A stretch of 5,440 nucleotides of DNA, taken from NCBI GenBank assembly GCA_021106665.1, contig JAIOTR010000445.1, forward strand, positions 1 through 5,440, read 5' to 3'. Positions within the stretch are counted from its first letter, which is position 1. Each line of letters starts with the position of its first letter. Below, piece by piece: positions 1 through 5,440 of the stretch. The translations under genes and the position numbers were made by a program. Origin of the DNA: Bacteroidales bacterium (GTDB lineage: Bacteria > Bacteroidota > Bacteroidia > Bacteroidales > JAADJA01). The notes under the pieces were generated by a model. That model did not search any database and had not been told where the DNA came from. It saw only the letters and a list, made by a program, of their open reading frames with translations.

Positions 1-1897
1 ACGAATAACTGTAAAACTTAACAGCAATTTTGTTATTTATAAAATTGGCGTTAGTTGCATAAACAATTCCTCCGGTAAAGTTGAAGTTTGGGTCTCCATC
101 TGTTCCATCATCTTCAATTTTGATTGTCCGTATGCCGACTATGGAATTTTCAATCGTTCCGTTATTTATAACCTCAACAATGCCATGTTCTGTGGAACTT
201 TGGTTGGCAGAGGCGATGCCCCACAACTCAACACCTTCCCAAAACACAGGGCAGGCATCATTGTTTGTCAAAATTGAATTATCAACAATAAGAGTGGCGC
301 CACGCTCAACTATCAGTTTTGCATCCTCGCCAAACATAAGCGATGTATTGTTTGTCAACTCAAGAGTTTCGCCGGCTTTTACAGTCAGCCCTCTGGCAAA
401 ACTCAAATTTTCGTTATTCCAGGGAGATTGCGGTGTGGATGTTGAAGTATATTCAAACAGATTAGTATAATCCCACAAAGCCGGGTCTAATACTATATTC
501 ACAGTTTCGCAAACCGTGTTGCCTGAGGTAATATGAGTAGCACAAACAGTATATTCACCTTCGCAAAGGTTATTAACTGTATTAGTAGTACTGATTACAT
601 TTTGACCATCAGTCCACTCCCAGGTATAATCGCTTATGTCTCCGGAGGATGGAGTTGCTTCGGCATCTGCGTTGCAATCTCCTACACATTGTAAGTTGTC
701 AGCATTAACATCCAAATCAAAATAAAAAATGCTGTTACTGTTTTCAGGTAAAATGTAGTAGTTGTTTCCACTGTTTGTTGTATAGGTGGTAACTTCAATT
801 GTCAATACTTCACCTTCAAAATTGCCGGTACTCATATTAATTCTTCCCAGGTTTAAGCCATCATTTGAAACCGCATAAATATGCCCGTCTTTGGCAACCT
901 GTAAATATGTCTGGCCATAATTCTCAGAGCCGGCTAGAAATTGAGATGTTCCGCTATAAATATCATACGCGTAAATCCCGGAATTACCAGAAGGATAACA
1001 AGACAGGTAGATTAATTCATCGTCAACCTGCGAAAACTCTATTCCGTTAATTCTCCCATGCCCAATATCATCGAAGTAGTATTTTTGCCCTGTATCATCA
1101 TTATACATAAAAAGGATCTCATTTCCCTGGTCTCCTCTTACAATCCATGCTATTAAAACTTCTCCATCAGAAATTTTTATTAATTCCATATTATATGCAG
1201 CGAAATTATTACAATCTTCTCCATATTCTATATCATTACAATTAACAAGCAGCGGATTACCTGTACTTACTCCTGAAGCACTAATGATACCCTTGCGTAA
1301 TCCATAGCTACTCGAACTGTAATATATGTCTCTTACTATTTCTTCATTTTCTTCTCTATCTTCTCCTATAGCAAATGCACCATAGCCATACCCATTTAAA
1401 TCATAATAGTGTTTATCATTATTACTAAATGTATATGAATATTCATCATAAGCAACTTCGGTATAGCAGAATGCCTGATCAACCTGTGACAGGTTATCCC
1501 ATCGTGTATAAAAAACAAAATAAGAATTATCTTCATTACCCGGTACTTTGATAATTTCGATTTCTGGTGAAAGTTTATCAACAGTATAAGGATTATCAAT
1601 AATAAAATTGCCAATAGAATTATTGGTTCCATGATCGAAAAGCAGTTTATCCACAGCATAAAATTGAAGGTCTTCTGCGTCATCAAAAGCTCCTGCAGAA
1701 AATAATCTATCATCCGATGATTCCCAACCATTTGGAGCAGGAATGAGTTGATTAATGGATGGGCCTCCAATATCAAATACTACCTGGTTTGCCCAAGATG
1801 TTGATGGCACTATCCAGCTTCCAGATGTTTGTGCATTCACCATGCTTATCAGTGAAGCAAAAATAATTGTACAGAATAAAAATTTTAGTTTTTTCAT
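1..1897 (-). CDS. Secreted multidomain protein with SprB-like repeat and beta-helix-like region; C-terminus off the left edge
   Basis: The reading frame is open for 632 codons from an ATG at 1897-1895 to the window edge, with no stop. Residues 1-22 form a signal peptide: a MKKLK start, a hydrophobic core and a VNA cleavage site before Gln23, so Sec export is expected. Residues 23 to about 400 look propeller-like; around 329-390 there is a Q..L...DG.IY.V...G..LG.I pattern and later an LPENSNS loop. I know this layout from Bacteroidota surface proteins that precede SprB or PKD repeats. Residues 404 to about 470 resemble one SprB/PKD-like repeat, with several Cys and the signature LCEGEYTVCAT. 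From about 504 the pattern is V..G..LEL, GEDAKLIVERGATLIVDNS, FWEGVELWG (552-560), typical of right-handed beta-helix proteins. A type IX secretion C-terminal domain is likely beyond the edge but is not visible. No enzymatic motif is seen. The domain order is read by eye; function is unknown, and adhesion or surface display is inference. Confidence 0.88.
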   Translation of the reverse strand, partial: MKKLKFLFCTIIFASLISMVNAQTSGSWIVPSTSWANQVVFDIGGPSINQLIPAPNGWESSDDRLFSAGAFDDAEDLQFYAVDKLLFDHGTNNSIGNFIIDNPYTVDKLSPEIEIIKVPGNEDNSYFVFYTRWDNLSQVDQAFCYTEVAYDEYSYTFSNNDKHYYDLNGYGYGAFAIGEDREENEEIVRDIYYSSSSYGLRKGIISASGVSTGNPLLVNCNDIEYGEDCNNFAAYNMELIKISDGEVLIAWIVRGDQGNEILFMYNDDTGQKYYFDDIGHGRINGIEFSQVDDELIYLSCYPSGNSGIYAYDIYSGTSQFLAGSENYGQTYLQVAKDGHIYAVSNDGLNLGRINMSTGNFEGEVLTIEVTTYTTNSGNNYYILPENSNSIFYFDLDVNADNLQCVGDCNADAEATPSSGDISDYTWEWTDGQNVISTTNTVNNLCEGEYTVCATHITSGNTVCETVNIVLDPALWDYTNLFEYTSTSTPQSPWNNENLSFARGLTVKAGETLELTNNTSLMFGEDAKLIVERGATLIVDNSILTNNDACPVFWEGVELWGIASANQSSTEHGIVEVINNGTIENSIVGIRTIKIEDDGTDGDPNFNFTGGIVYATNANFINNKIAVKFYSYS

Positions 1898-1910
1898 ATT
1901 TAAGAATTTT

Positions 1911-1970
1911 TAAAGTTAAACAATTTTTAAATATTTTCATGCTTGGGTTTCAGGAATCCACACAAAGGTG
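1911..1970 (-). promoter_or_regulatory. Weak -7-like elements upstream of the exported-protein gene
   Basis: Read on the minus strand, TAACTTTA (1918 to 1911) and CACCTTTG (1970 to 1963) each match the Bacteroidota -7 consensus TAnnTTTG at all but one position. They lie 13 and 65 bases before the ATG. Neither has a clear TTTG -33 partner at the right distance, so this is only the best guess for where the minus-strand gene is transcribed from. No Shine-Dalgarno sequence precedes the ATG; the leader is nearly all A and T, as is usual in this phylum. Confidence 0.2.
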
Positions 1971-1988
1971 GTAAAAAGGTTCATTCCA

Positions 1989-2086
1989 CAGTCTCCAGTC
2001 CTCAGTCCGATCACCAATCTGCCAACTGCCAACTTCGGTCTTCCGGCTTCCAGCTTCGGACTTCAGTCTTCCGACTTCCAACTGCT
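1989..2086. repeat. Degenerate 7-bp tandem array, about 14 units
   Basis: The stretch divides into heptamers without gaps. From 2010 to 2086 eleven units stay strictly in phase: ATCACCA, ATCTGCC, AACTGCC, AACTTCG, GTCTTCC, GGCTTCC, AGCTTCG, GACTTCA, GTCTTCC, GACTTCC, AACTGCT. Their consensus is roughly RNCTTCC, with C at position 3 and C at position 6 almost invariant. Before them, three CAGTCNN units (1989-2009) keep the 7-base spacing, but their GTC core is offset by two bases from the later GTC cores. The plus strand is strongly pyrimidine-biased and contrasts with the AT-rich flanks. An open frame crosses it (1968-2174), but the peptide reads as low-complexity sequence imposed by the repeat. 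I recall similar CTTCGG/CTTCCG heptamer tracts in Bacteroidota intergenic DNA but cannot verify that here. Function unknown. Confidence 0.8.
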
Positions 2087-2103
2087 AATTAACTCGCTAA
2101 AGT

Positions 2104-2131
2104 TTTGGTTGCTAAAATTTATTTACTTTTG
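2104..2131 (+). promoter_or_regulatory. Bacteroidota-type promoter (TTTG ... TAnnTTTG)
   Basis: TACTTTTG at 2124-2131 matches the -7 consensus TAnnTTTG exactly and is followed by CA, as often seen in this phylum. TTTG at 2104-2107 lies 16 bases upstream and can serve as the -33 element. Transcription would begin a few bases after 2131 and run rightward. It starts immediately after the heptamer array. The nearest plausible gene on this strand starts at 2594, over 450 bases on, so the promoter serves either an untranslated RNA, a very small ORF, or a long leader. AT-rich DNA yields such matches by chance, which limits confidence. Confidence 0.5.
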
Positions 2132-2138
2132 CAGGCAT

Positions 2139-2202
2139 ACCTCCTTTCTTGTTAAATTTTATTTCAGGTCGTAATGAATTAATATCTTTCATGAGGGGAG
2201 GT
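2139..2202. repeat. Inverted repeat, 10-bp arms, 44-base loop
   Basis: The arm ACCTCCTTTC (2139-2148) can pair as RNA with GAGGGGAGGT (2193-2202) along all ten positions, using two G-U pairs. After one T-T mismatch, two further pairs are possible inward (TG with CA). The arms are the only G/C-dense words in this AT-rich stretch, which makes chance pairing somewhat less likely. Its left arm starts within about ten bases of the promoter element, so it would sit at the 5' end of a transcript from there. The G-rich arm would mask or expose a GGAGG sequence. Confidence 0.4.
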
Positions 2203-2262
2203 TTCCTTATTATCAATATAATAACACCACTTCCAATCATAAAATTCTTTGTTTTGGTTTGA
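2191..2262 (+). CDS. Possible 23-codon hydrophobic mini-ORF
   Basis: ATG at 2191 opens a frame of 23 codons, beginning MRGGFLIINI, that ends with TGA at 2260-2262. The product would be strongly hydrophobic after the RGG start, like a small membrane or leader peptide. It lies about 55 bases downstream of the promoter at 2104-2131, and its end overlaps the left arm of the dyad at 2247-2324. Nothing else supports translation. AT-rich intergenic DNA often yields short hydrophobic frames, so this is more likely chance than a gene. Confidence 0.12.
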   Translation: MRGGFLIINIITPLPIIKFFVLV

Positions 2263-2324
2263 GTTAATTTGTCTTCTGCTTATCCGGTTTAGGTTAACTC
2301 AAATAATATGAAACCAAAAGTAAG
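2247..2324. repeat. Composite inverted repeat with a one-sided bulge
   Basis: The inner core is perfect: TTTGAGTTAA (2258-2267) and TTAACTCAAA (2294-2303) with a 26-base loop. The left flank extends the match to a second site further out: CTTTGTTTTGGTTT (2247-2260) is complementary to AAACCAAAAGTAAG (2311-2324) at 12 of 14 positions. A stem joining the outer arms to GAGTTAA/TTAACTC would leave ten bases (2301-2310) bulged on the right side. There is no U-tract on either strand next to the stem, so a simple terminator is unlikely. It could be an RNA structure, an operator-like dyad, or the remnant of a small mobile element. Confidence 0.5.
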
Positions 2325-2365
2325 AAAATAAAAGTGGTTTGTCAAGTTAATTCGGAAATAAAAAA

Positions 2366-2423
2366 GTTATCGGTAGTTTTAATTCAGTTAACGGTAATTC
2401 CATGCTGAATTTGCACCGGTAGT
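2366..2423 (+). repeat. Three spaced CGGTA motifs
   Basis: GTTATCGGTAGTT (2366-2378) and GTTAACGGTAATT (2387-2399) match at 11 of 13 positions and lie 21 bases apart, two helical turns. A shorter third copy, CGGTAGT, occurs at 2417-2423, 25 bases after the second. Same-face spacing of direct repeats is typical of some regulator-binding sites, but there is no other evidence of an operator. They lie about 170-230 bases before the gene at 2594. Confidence 0.3.
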
Positions 2424-2562
2424 GGTCAGACGAATTGTAAAAACAATACGAATCTAATTTCAAACGTTGTTAATGGATATAATTGGAATTTTTTTCATCA
2501 TTCAGAAATGTTGTTAACAGTGGTGTTGGTAAAATATTATAGCACGGAAAGCAAAATTTTTA

Positions 2563-2570
2563 TATATTGC
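2563..2570 (+). promoter_or_regulatory. Possible imperfect -7 element before the 146-residue gene
   Basis: TATATTGC resembles TAnnTTTG with one T missing and lies 23 bases before the ATG at 2594, a reasonable leader length. No clear TTTG or TTG element lies at the expected upstream distance. If it is not used, the gene could be transcribed from the stronger candidate at 2104-2131. Confidence 0.2.
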
Positions 2571-2593
2571 GCAACTAATAAAAATTAACCACC

Positions 2594-3034
2594 ATGGATA
2601 ATATATCAGGATTAGTAATTGGTGCATCTCTAATCGGATTAGTATTACTTGTTGTAGTTTTAATTGCCATTTTTTATAAACCGGCTAAAAGACTTGAAGT
2701 TACCTGTAATTTTAAACCGGACAGCGATAAGACAGATTCAGTAATAAAAGTGGCTGTAAAGAATATTGGTAAAAAGCGATTAAAACTGGTTGCTCCATAT
2801 GTTAAGTTTAGTCACTATACGCATTTTAAACTATACCAGATAACATCGGCGAAAGCGCATTGTAAGTTTCCGAGGATCATGAAGATTGGTGACGAAATTG
2901 GCTGCGAAGTTGACCTTACTCCCTATAAAGACATATTGGCAAAGAATGAATGGCATCCAACCCATGTCAGGGTCATTGTTAAAGATACGGTTGGATTGGA
3001 ATTTCAATCGGAAAATCTTGATTACAAGTTATAA
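2594..3034 (+). CDS. Single-pass membrane protein of unknown function, 146 residues
   Basis: I do not recognise this protein. Residues 7-28 form one long hydrophobic helix (VLLVVVLIAIFY), followed by the basic KPAKR. The positive-inside rule therefore suggests the rest faces the cytoplasm with the N-terminus outside. Residues about 34-146 alternate short beta-strand-like runs: LEVTCNF (34-40), IKVAVKNIGKKRLKL (51-65), GDEIGCEVDL (99-108), and HVRVIVKDTVGLEFQSENL (124-142). This is consistent with a small Ig-like beta-sandwich; the V.V.N.G pattern and closing V.D..G strand fit that fold. The domain is lysine-rich with three cysteines (38, 90, 104), and no catalytic motif is visible. The ATG at 2594 is chosen because it directly precedes the membrane helix; there is no Shine-Dalgarno sequence, as is usual for Bacteroidota. 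It is complete, ending in TAA. The helicase gene follows after 122 bases on the same strand, but a functional link is not implied. Confidence 0.8.
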   Translation: MDNISGLVIGASLIGLVLLVVVLIAIFYKPAKRLEVTCNFKPDSDKTDSVIKVAVKNIGKKRLKLVAPYVKFSHYTHFKLYQITSAKAHCKFPRIMKIGDEIGCEVDLTPYKDILAKNEWHPTHVRVIVKDTVGLEFQSENLDYKL

Positions 3035-3050
3035 TCGCTTTACATATTTT

Positions 3051-3071
3051 AAAATTCAGCCCCTGATTTTT
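3051..3071 (+). terminator. Weak intrinsic terminator-like hairpin
   Basis: AAAATTCAG (3051-3059) pairs with CTGATTTTT (3063-3071) across a CCC loop with one T-T mismatch, giving eight pairs, only two of them G-C. The descending arm is the T-run itself. It sits 17 bases after the stop of the 146-residue gene, where a terminator would be expected. The stem is short and AT-rich and the loop is only three bases, so termination may be partial or absent. Confidence 0.35.
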
Positions 3072-3156
3072 CTGTGAATAACTTTTTCAAACCTCCCAAT
3101 TTTACATAGGTTCAAGATTCCATTTATAGTTATTTTTACGCCCAAATTGAACAGGA

Positions 3157-5440
3157 GTGGCAGATATATTAAATCAGTTAAATAATAAGCAAAGGCAGGC
3201 TGTTGAGGCAGTTGAAGGGCCGGTATTGGTGGTTGCAGGGGCCGGATCAGGTAAAACCCGTGTATTGACTTACCGTGTTGCTCATTTGCTTAACCGGGGA
3301 ATTGATCCTTTTAATGTATTGGCGCTTACGTTTACCAACAAGGCTGCGAGAGAGATGAAAGCAAGAATTGTTAAACTGGTTGGGAATGCTGATGCCAAAA
3401 ATGTATGGATGGGTACTTTTCACTCCATTTTTGCAAGGGTATTGCGCTCTGAAGCTTCTCGAATAGGATACCCATCACATTTTTCCATTTACGATACCGA
3501 TGATTCAAAGAGGTTGATAAAATCTATTGTCAAAGAATTGAACTTAGACGATAAGGTTTATGCCACCGGATATGTTTTGAATCGTATCTCAAGCGCTAAA
3601 TCTACTCTCATAACTGCAGCAGCTTATAATAATAATGAAGAGATCCTTTTGCAGGATAAGATGGCCGGAAAGCCTAATCTGGGAGAGATTTATAAGATTT
3701 ATCATAACAGGTGCTACCGTGCTTCAGCAATGGATTTTGATGACTTACTTTTAAATACCTACTTTTTGCTGGATAAATTCACGGATGTATTATTGAAATA
3801 TCAAAGGAAGTTTGAGTTTGTACTTGTGGATGAATACCAGGATACCAATCGCGCACAGTACATGATACTGAAACAGTTGGCAGCAAATAATGAGAATATC
3901 TGTGTAGTTGGTGATGATGCACAGAGTATATATGCTTTTCGGGGCGCCAATATTCAAAATATTTTAAACTTCAAGCATGACTATCCTGATGCACAGGAAT
4001 TTAAATTAGAGCAAAATTACCGCTCTACAAAAACCATTGTCAAAGCAGCCAACACAATAATTGTCAATAATAAGGATCAGATTTTTAAAGAGATCTGGAC
4101 TGAAAATGAAGAGGGGAATTTAATTCAACTGGTAAAAGCCTCATCCGATAATGAAGAAGGTACTTTAGTTGCCAATTCTATCTTTGAAACCAAGATGAAC
4201 AACCAGCTGCAAAATGATGCCTTTGCTATTTTATATCGCACCAATGCCCAGTCAAGGGCCATGGAAGAAGCTTTAAGGCGATTGAATATTCCTTATAGGA
4301 TTTATGGAGGCCTGTCATTTTATAAGCGGAAAGAAGTTAAAGATCTATTGGCTTATTTCAGGTTATGTATCAATACAAAAGATGAAGAAGCTTTGCGGCG
4401 GATCATCAATTATCCACCAAGGGGAATAGGAAAAACATCACAGGAAAAAATTATTGTTGTAGCAGATCAGGCTGGAGCTTCGCAATGGGATGTTTTGGAA
4501 AATCCCAATAAATATGCCTTAAACCTCAATTCAGGTACTTTAAACAGAATATCAGTTTTTGTCACAATGATCAAGAGTTTTACTATCCAGGTTAAAACGA
4601 AAAATGCATTTGAACTGGCAAAACTGATCGCAACTTCTTCAGGAATTACAAAGGATCTTTTTGAAGATAAAACACCGGAAGGTATAAGCCGTTACGAAAA
4701 TATCGAAGAATTGCTGAATGCGATCAAAGAGTTTTCTGAAAAAGAAAAAGAGCGGAATATTTCTGAAGAGGAGGAAAAGAAACAAGAAGAAGCTTCCATC
4801 AGGACACTTGATGAGTTTATGCAGGATGTAGCACTGATAACAGATGCAGATATACAGGATAAGGATTCGACGGATAAGGTTTCATTAATGACGGTGCATG
4901 CAGCAAAAGGCCTGGAGTTTCCATATGTGTTTATTGTTGGAATGGAAGAAAACCTTTTTCCTTCTATTCAATCTTTAAGTTCAAGGGCAGACCTGGAGGA
5001 GGAGCGGAGATTATTTTATGTTGCATTAACCAGGGCTGAGAAAAAAGTAACAATATCCTTTGCAGAAAATAGGTATAGATGGGGCAATTTAACCATTTGT
5101 GAACCCAGCAGGTTCATTGATGAAATTGATAAAAAGTATCTTGAATTTCCTCAAAGACAAAGAGTAAAAACTGTAAATAAAGATTCAGGTAGTTTGAAAG
5201 CTGCTCCAGGTATTACTAAAAGGAATCTTAAAAAAATTAATAAATCAAACTTCAGTGTTTCAACAGGTAGTATTGAATACGACAGTGATGTGATAGAAAA
5301 GATCTTTCCGGGTGTGGAGGTTGAGCATGCCCGGTTTGGAAAAGGAAAAGTAATCAATGTAGAAGGAAATGGCCCAAGTAAGAAAGCCGCTGTGTTTTTC
5401 AAGAATGTTGGGCAAAAGCAACTTTTATTAAAGTATGCCA
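3157..5440 (+). CDS. pcrA: UvrD/PcrA-type ATP-dependent 3'-5' DNA helicase (SF1A); last few residues off the right edge
   Basis: The frame gives 761 residues without a stop, close to the usual length of this family. All SF1A motifs are in order: Q motif (Gln12 in NNKQRQAV), Walker A AGAGSGKT (27-34), motif Ia LALTFTNKAAREM (55-67), Ib GTFHSIF (86-92), motif II DEYQDTN (225-231), motif III GDDAQSIYAFRGA (252-264), motif IV LEQNYRST (284-291), YGGLSFYKRKEVKD (383-396), motif V TVHAAKGLEF (579-588) and motif VI VALTRAE with Arg626. A charged EEEE/KK stretch near 530 lies in the 2B region. Residues about 717-761 are the Tudor-like tail of PcrA/UvrD (VEHARFGKGKV, VGQKQLLLKYA) that in PcrA contacts RNA polymerase. 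The family unwinds DNA in nucleotide excision repair and clears replication and transcription conflicts. The GTG start at 3157 is forced: an in-frame TGA lies at 3148-3150, and the first in-frame ATG comes after Walker A. AGGAG overlaps the start codon, too close to act as a Shine-Dalgarno sequence. uvrD is an equally common name for this gene. Confidence 0.97.
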   Translation, partial: MADILNQLNNKQRQAVEAVEGPVLVVAGAGSGKTRVLTYRVAHLLNRGIDPFNVLALTFTNKAAREMKARIVKLVGNADAKNVWMGTFHSIFARVLRSEASRIGYPSHFSIYDTDDSKRLIKSIVKELNLDDKVYATGYVLNRISSAKSTLITAAAYNNNEEILLQDKMAGKPNLGEIYKIYHNRCYRASAMDFDDLLLNTYFLLDKFTDVLLKYQRKFEFVLVDEYQDTNRAQYMILKQLAANNENICVVGDDAQSIYAFRGANIQNILNFKHDYPDAQEFKLEQNYRSTKTIVKAANTIIVNNKDQIFKEIWTENEEGNLIQLVKASSDNEEGTLVANSIFETKMNNQLQNDAFAILYRTNAQSRAMEEALRRLNIPYRIYGGLSFYKRKEVKDLLAYFRLCINTKDEEALRRIINYPPRGIGKTSQEKIIVVADQAGASQWDVLENPNKYALNLNSGTLNRISVFVTMIKSFTIQVKTKNAFELAKLIATSSGITKDLFEDKTPEGISRYENIEELLNAIKEFSEKEKERNISEEEEKKQEEASIRTLDEFMQDVALITDADIQDKDSTDKVSLMTVHAAKGLEFPYVFIVGMEENLFPSIQSLSSRADLEEERRLFYVALTRAEKKVTISFAENRYRWGNLTICEPSRFIDEIDKKYLEFPQRQRVKTVNKDSGSLKAAPGITKRNLKKINKSNFSVSTGSIEYDSDVIEKIFPGVEVEHARFGKGKVINVEGNGPSKKAAVFFKNVGQKQLLLKYA

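Larger units (their letters stand above)
2137..2330 (+). other. Candidate small RNA or structured leader downstream of the orphan promoter
   Basis: This interval begins just after the promoter at 2104-2131 and contains two inverted repeats (2139-2202 and 2247-2324). The right-hand dyad would close the region, but it is followed by an A-rich rather than a U-rich run on the plus strand, so it is not a standard intrinsic terminator. I do not recognise tmRNA, RNase P RNA, SRP RNA, 6S RNA or a known riboswitch. The extent is inferred only from promoter and dyad positions. An alternative is that it forms the 5' leader of the gene at 2594. Confidence 0.2.
1898..2593. other. Divergent intergenic region, 696 bases, without a convincing gene
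   Basis: This gap separates the start of the minus-strand exported protein from the start of the plus-strand 146-residue protein, so promoters for both must lie here unless the latter is read from further upstream. It is AT-rich except for a pyrimidine-rich heptamer array at 1989-2086. Other contents are listed separately: possible promoter elements, two dyads and spaced CGGTA motifs. From about 2425 to 2560 I see only AT-rich sequence with a short direct repeat, GTTGTTAA at 2466-2473 and 2510-2517. No tRNA-like cloverleaf or transposon end was found. Confidence 0.75.

Noticed and set aside
81..470. Plus-strand open frame of 129 codons
   Set aside because: It lies wholly antisense to the exported-protein gene, which has a signal peptide and recognisable domains in the other strand. 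The peptide shows no motif.
865..1050. Plus-strand open frame of 61 codons
   Set aside because: Antisense to the propeller-like region of the exported-protein gene; composition is not protein-like and there is no start context.
1396..1776. Minus-strand open frame of 126 codons, very rich in Ile and Leu
   Set aside because: It is a frame-shifted shadow of the exported-protein gene, whose correct frame continues uninterrupted through the same bases. The apparent hydrophobicity comes from AT-rich codons read out of frame.
1989..2086. CRISPR array
   Set aside because: Units are 7 bp and contiguous, with no 25-40 bp repeats, no unique spacers and no cas genes nearby.
2112..2138. Minus-strand mini-ORF (MPAKVNKF) preceded by AAAGGAGGT
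   Set aside because: The GGAGG abuts the ATG with no usable spacing, the frame is eight codons, and Bacteroidota generally do not rely on such sites. The purine word is better explained as one arm of the dyad at 2139-2202.
1968..2174. Plus-strand open frame of 68 codons across the heptamer array
   Set aside because: The peptide is dominated by repeat-derived Ser/Pro/Leu/Phe, and the second half runs through the promoter-like element and the first dyad arm. Seven-base units are not a multiple of three, so no protein repeat is maintained.
2247..2324. Rho-independent terminator
   Set aside because: The core loop is 26 bases, the stem is AT-rich, and neither strand has a U-run directly after the stem.
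2588..2597. ACCACCATGG around the start of the 146-residue gene resembles a eukaryotic Kozak sequence
   Set aside because: Everything else in the window is bacterial; a chance match in an A/C-rich leader is the simplest reading.
2886..3077. Plus-strand open frame of 63 codons overlapping the end of the 146-residue gene
   Set aside because: Out-of-frame shadow of a gene whose own frame has a clear membrane helix and domain; it then runs into the terminator-like region.
5151..5402. Minus-strand open frame of 83 codons
   Set aside because: Antisense to the C-terminal part of the helicase, which keeps its conserved tail motifs on the plus strand.

Overview
The window most likely comes from a member of the Bacteroidota with an AT-rich chromosome. 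Four things suggest this: a secreted protein with a SprB-like repeat followed by a beta-helix-like region, the absence of usable Shine-Dalgarno sequences before the genes, a canonical TAnnTTTG promoter element, and a PcrA/UvrD helicase with a C-terminal sequence of the kind I associate with this phylum. The genus cannot be told from this sequence.

Layout. Positions 1-1897 on the minus strand hold the first 632 codons of a large exported protein: signal peptide, propeller-like N-terminal region, one Cys-rich SprB/PKD-like repeat, and the start of a beta-helix-like stretch. Its C-terminus lies beyond the left edge. Positions 1898-2593 are a 696-base divergent intergenic region with no convincing gene. 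It is not featureless: it contains a degenerate 7-bp tandem array (1989-2086), a well-formed Bacteroidota-type promoter with no obvious gene (2104-2131), two long-range inverted repeats (2139-2202 and 2247-2324), and three spaced CGGTA motifs (2371-2421). Positions 2594-3034 on the plus strand encode a 146-residue single-pass membrane protein that I do not recognise. A weak terminator-like hairpin follows (3051-3071). Positions 3157-5440 on the plus strand encode an almost complete UvrD/PcrA-type superfamily 1A DNA helicase that starts at GTG and runs off the right edge only a few residues before its expected end.

The three genes do not form an obvious functional unit. The exported protein is transcribed away from the other two. 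The membrane protein and the helicase share a strand with a 122-base gap that contains the possible terminator, so co-transcription is possible but not indicated. I see no tRNA, rRNA, CRISPR array, transposase or toxin-antitoxin pair.

No undescribed system is demonstrated here. The part most worth a second look is the 1.98-2.43 kb intergenic stretch, where an orphan promoter sits next to a heptamer array and before two large dyads. That arrangement would fit a small RNA or a long structured leader for the 146-residue gene.
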